A stretch of DNA of 64,000 nt from Arthrobacter sp. (GTDB taxonomy: Bacteria > Actinomycetota > Actinomycetes > Actinomycetales > Micrococcaceae): assembly GCA_031277795.1 (NCBI GenBank), contig JAITLQ010000008.1:62001-126000 (forward strand). Reading direction: 5' to 3'. Shown here one piece after another: positions 61,833-64,000 of this stretch (the stretch's first letter is position 1; the number at the start of each line of letters is the position of its first letter). A model generated the notes under the pieces. That model worked only from the letters and a program-made list of their open reading frames with translations, did no database searches and had not been told where the DNA came from. A program made the translations under genes and the position numbers.

Positions 61833-62971
61833 GGGCGACCGAACTCGGGTGGGGTTAGCACTGTCGCCAGGTCTTAAGGACGAGTGCTTTTGATTTTTGG
61901 AAGATTGTGAAAATGGATTGTCGGTCGCCTGCGCCAGCCAAGGTCTCTCACGCGTGGGGGCTTCCATTTCCCCAACAGGGTTCCACGAGTGGTCGGTTCG
62001 CCCTCCGAAACCCTCGAACTCGTGGTGGGCAACGTGGGTTGTTCCTTCGTCGCTGACGGGGGCGGGGCGACGATCACCCTGCCCGCGACGGATGCGAACC
62101 TCGGCTTCGACCGTGACAACGCAGGGCAGGCAATCATCCCCACCGAACCGATGAATGTCTGGGTCGTACTGAGTGGCCCGCAGACCGCGCTCCTCGGTGG
62201 TCCGCTGATCCGCCGTGGCGCCGTGGGCAACGAAGGCGAAACCGCGCGCGTAAGGGTGTGGCTCTGGCGCTCGGATTACCTGAGCGGGCGGCCGTCGCCT
62301 GAAGCGCGAGTTTGCGTCTCGGGCAAGTGAGCGGACTGCCCGGAGACTTCCGTCTGGACGCCGGAAGGAGGCAGCCCGGGCCTTGTTGCGCCGAGGCGGG
62401 TGAGGCCGTGCGTTGGCGGTGGCCGCGATCTACGGTCAAACCGCCTGCAACCGCACTGCCGGTTCAACTCATGGGCGCCAGGCTGATCTCAAGGAGAACG
62501 GTGCTCGCCCGAATGGGGGAATCGCCGCGTCCTGCACGTTGAAGCGCAAGGTCCACATCATCGCCGTAGTGATCTCGAACGCTGAACTCGGCGCCGCCAT
62601 CACGCTCAATGTGGACGTGGGCAACGCCAACAGCCTCACCCGCAAGTGGAGCGACGCATGGGCGGGTACCTCCTTCGGTCGCCTTGCATCGGGGGTCCAC
62701 GGGAAAGGTTGGGAGTCGCATGACGTGGACGGCCCCTTCGTCTGGGCGGGGGTGCCCTCCGTGGTCCCGGGGCGAGCGCGCCGCCTGTGGCGTCCGGCTC
62801 AGTGTCGGCATCGGACATGGCTTCGGTGGCCTCGGAATGGGGCCCGCCTCTGACGGCTTCGGGGTCCGAGTTCACGCCTGTTGCGCCGCCGGGCGACTTG
62901 ACGGCTCCCCCGGCCCCGGAGCCGTCTCGGTCCTCGAGCGCGAGGAATGGCCCCTCCTCTCCGGGCGCGTC

Positions 62972-63055
62972 TTAGACCGGGACGCCCTCCAACCATGCCA
63001 CCTCAAAGATCACATCTTCAGAAAACTCGCCCAGGCCCTTGTGTGAGGCATTCAT
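62972..63055 (-). CDS. Very short frame (27 residues), possible gene start or remnant
   Basis: An ATG at 63055 opens a 27-codon frame (ASHKGLGEFSEDVIFEVAWL and a few more residues) that reads like genuine protein but ends at TAA. It lies directly beside a palindrome (63058-63074). It could be a small protein or the front of a truncated gene. Confidence 0.25.
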   Translation of the reverse strand: MNASHKGLGEFSEDVIFEVAWLEGVPV

Positions 63056-63057
63056 AT

Positions 63058-63074
63058 AGATAGACTAACTATCT
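63058..63074. promoter_or_regulatory. Operator-like palindrome AGATAG-N5-CTATCT
   Basis: AGATAG (63058-63063) is inverted at 63069-63074 across ACTAA, in an AT-rich patch. Such spaced palindromes are typical of MarR-family operators, and a MarR regulator gene starts 404 bases downstream. The link is an inference. Confidence 0.35.
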
Positions 63075-63464
63075 GCAAGCAACGCGATGAGTTGATCGGG
63101 GGTGGTGACTTCAGTGATAGAGCGGAGCACGGGCTCGGATGGCCTGGAGTTGCGGGCCTCTCCGATGCGGTTCTTGCCTGTGGAGAGGTGTCCTCCCGAA
63201 GGCGCATGCTGTGCAGCTTGGCACAATCGCAGTTGCCGAGCTTCGAGGGGTGTGCTCGGCCTGGCTTTTCCTGTTCCACCGGCGCTTGCGCGTGGCGTTG
63301 TGGTGCGGGACGGCACGTCGAAGCAGGCCGTCGGGGCGGAACTTGTCGCGGGGATCCGTCCCCGGATGGAAAGGAATCTCTCGACGGGCTTCGACGAATG
63401 GAACGTCCAGCTCGACGTGAGGGTGGGCTGAGGAGTCTGTTCCCGCCCCGTCGATCAAGTTCAA
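63065..63464 (-). pseudogene. Possible decayed minus-strand gene in two frames
   Basis: One frame (from 63464) begins with HVELDVPFVEARREIPFHPG and RDKFRPDGLLRRAVPHH, which look like real protein. A second frame ends with VLRSITEVTTPDQLIALLAD and a stop at 63065. Together they suggest one gene broken by a frameshift around 63270-63320. No family was recognised, so this is weak. Confidence 0.25.
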
Positions 63465-63477
63465 CAGCTAGAACAAA

Positions 63478-63963
63478 GTGAGTGTTCTGATGTATTGGAA
63501 CCCCGATACCGCCGGTCTTTCGCCAGAAAGCGTGGATCTGCTCGAGGAATTGCGGCTCTACCGACAATCAAACGAGCAAATGAGGGTCAAGGTCCGCGAC
63601 GATATGGGTCTCGGAGACAAGGATCTCGAGACGCTTCGCTTGGTGTTGGATGCCCACCACGAGGGGAAGTACCTGCGGCAACAAGACCTCGCTCATCGCC
63701 TCCACATTACGGGTGCCTCCGTCAGTGCCTTGGTGGACCGGCTCGCCAACCGGGGCTTCCTCACCAGGCAGCGCCACCCGGACGACCGCCGCTCGGTGGC
63801 GCTTATGCCCACTGCCAAGACCACGGGAGAAGTGGAGGCCACGCTCCGGTCCATGCAGGTGCGCATGCTGGACGCCACCGAACAACTCAGCGCTGACCAC
63901 AAGCTCGTAGTGCTGGGCTTCCTGAAAACTCTCAACGGCACGTCCGGACGGGGAGAAGAGTAG
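63478..63963 (+). CDS. MarR-family transcriptional regulator
   Basis: The 161-residue product has a MarR winged helix-turn-helix: LRLVLDAHHEGKYLRQQDLA, HRLHITGASVSALVDRLANR and the wing GFLTRQRHPDDRRSVALMPT with the family's DDRR loop, flanked by dimerisation helices (LLEELRLYRQSNEQMRVKVR and LDATEQLSADHKLVVLGFLK). GTG at 63478 or ATG at 63490 could start it; neither has a good ribosome-binding site. Target and ligand are unknown; the palindrome near 63066 is a candidate site. The window ends 37 bases after the stop. Confidence 0.9.
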   Translation: MSVLMYWNPDTAGLSPESVDLLEELRLYRQSNEQMRVKVRDDMGLGDKDLETLRLVLDAHHEGKYLRQQDLAHRLHITGASVSALVDRLANRGFLTRQRHPDDRRSVALMPTAKTTGEVEATLRSMQVRMLDATEQLSADHKLVVLGFLKTLNGTSGRGEE

Positions 63964-64000
63964 GGGCCGCCGCGGCGTTCACACCCCGGCCACGCAGCCA

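Larger units (their letters stand above)
61833..63477. other. 1.6-kb stretch without an intact recognised gene; likely decayed
   Basis: Composition varies along it, and no frame has the look of a whole family member. Weak candidates are a forward frame at 61989-62330 (LELVVGNVGCSFVADGGGAT), another at 62413-62853 (HIIAVVISNAELGAAITLNV), a 27-codon minus-strand frame at 62972-63055, and two overlapping minus-strand frames at 63065-63464. Several parts read like protein only over short runs before a stop or frame change, which suggests remnants of lost genes. Confidence 0.45.

Overview
The window is very GC-rich throughout, uses GTG and TTG starts freely, and encodes actinobacterial families: a RamB-type regulator of acetate metabolism, two PucR-type activators, a LytR_C protein, a sortase substrate with an LAXTG-type signal, and a Streptomyces-like formylglycine-generating enzyme. 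It is best read as a chromosomal stretch of a high-GC actinobacterium, probably of the order Micrococcales. The genus cannot be read from the sequence. No rRNA, tRNA, CRISPR array, insertion sequence or prophage was recognised.

Layout. 1-6.6 kb: end of a TetR regulator with a formylglycine-generating enzyme, a 2-oxoglutarate/Fe(II) oxygenase, a small VapB-like protein with a LytR_C protein, aroD, a DsbA/FrnE-like oxidoreductase and a PAP2 phosphatase. 6.66-18.1 kb: the most unusual block, a SWIM zinc-finger gene followed by three very large paralogous genes of unknown function. All four are linked by 4-base stop/start overlaps, and the third paralogue carries an internal deletion and frameshift. 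18.5-25.3 kb: a flavin amine oxidase, then the glyoxylate shunt (aceA, aceB) divergent from its probable regulator ramB. 25.6-29.6 kb: a two-domain VOC protein split by an in-frame stop, a tiny membrane protein, a membrane protein with an exposed C-terminal domain, and an MHS-family transporter.

29.9-43.3 kb is a catabolic region. A GABA-permease-like transporter lies at its start, and PucR regulator, gabT, amine oxidase and gabD lie at its end, together a putrescine/GABA-to-succinate route. Between them sits a complete class I cytochrome P450 system (P450, 2Fe-2S ferredoxin, ferredoxin reductase) with a divergent LysR regulator and a second MHS transporter. 43.4-50.7 kb holds a His/Met-rich membrane protein with a PepSY protein, a HAD phosphatase, a CAP-domain secreted protein, a Thr/Pro/Glu-rich LAXTG surface protein and a lipoprotein. 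50.9-56.9 kb is an operon for uptake and oxidation of an amino acid (ABC importer, DadA-like oxidase, RidA) with a divergent PucR-type regulator. 57-64 kb holds YceI, a decayed stretch (truncated DUF6308-like gene, frameshifted HNH endonuclease), an M4 metallopeptidase, a membrane protein, a long low-coding stretch, and a MarR regulator.

Many genes end in strong perfect hairpins. A 13-base word, GTGCCCGACGGCG, recurs between and at the ends of genes. Four genes show clear damage: the third paralogue, the VOC protein, the HNH endonuclease and the DUF6308-like gene.
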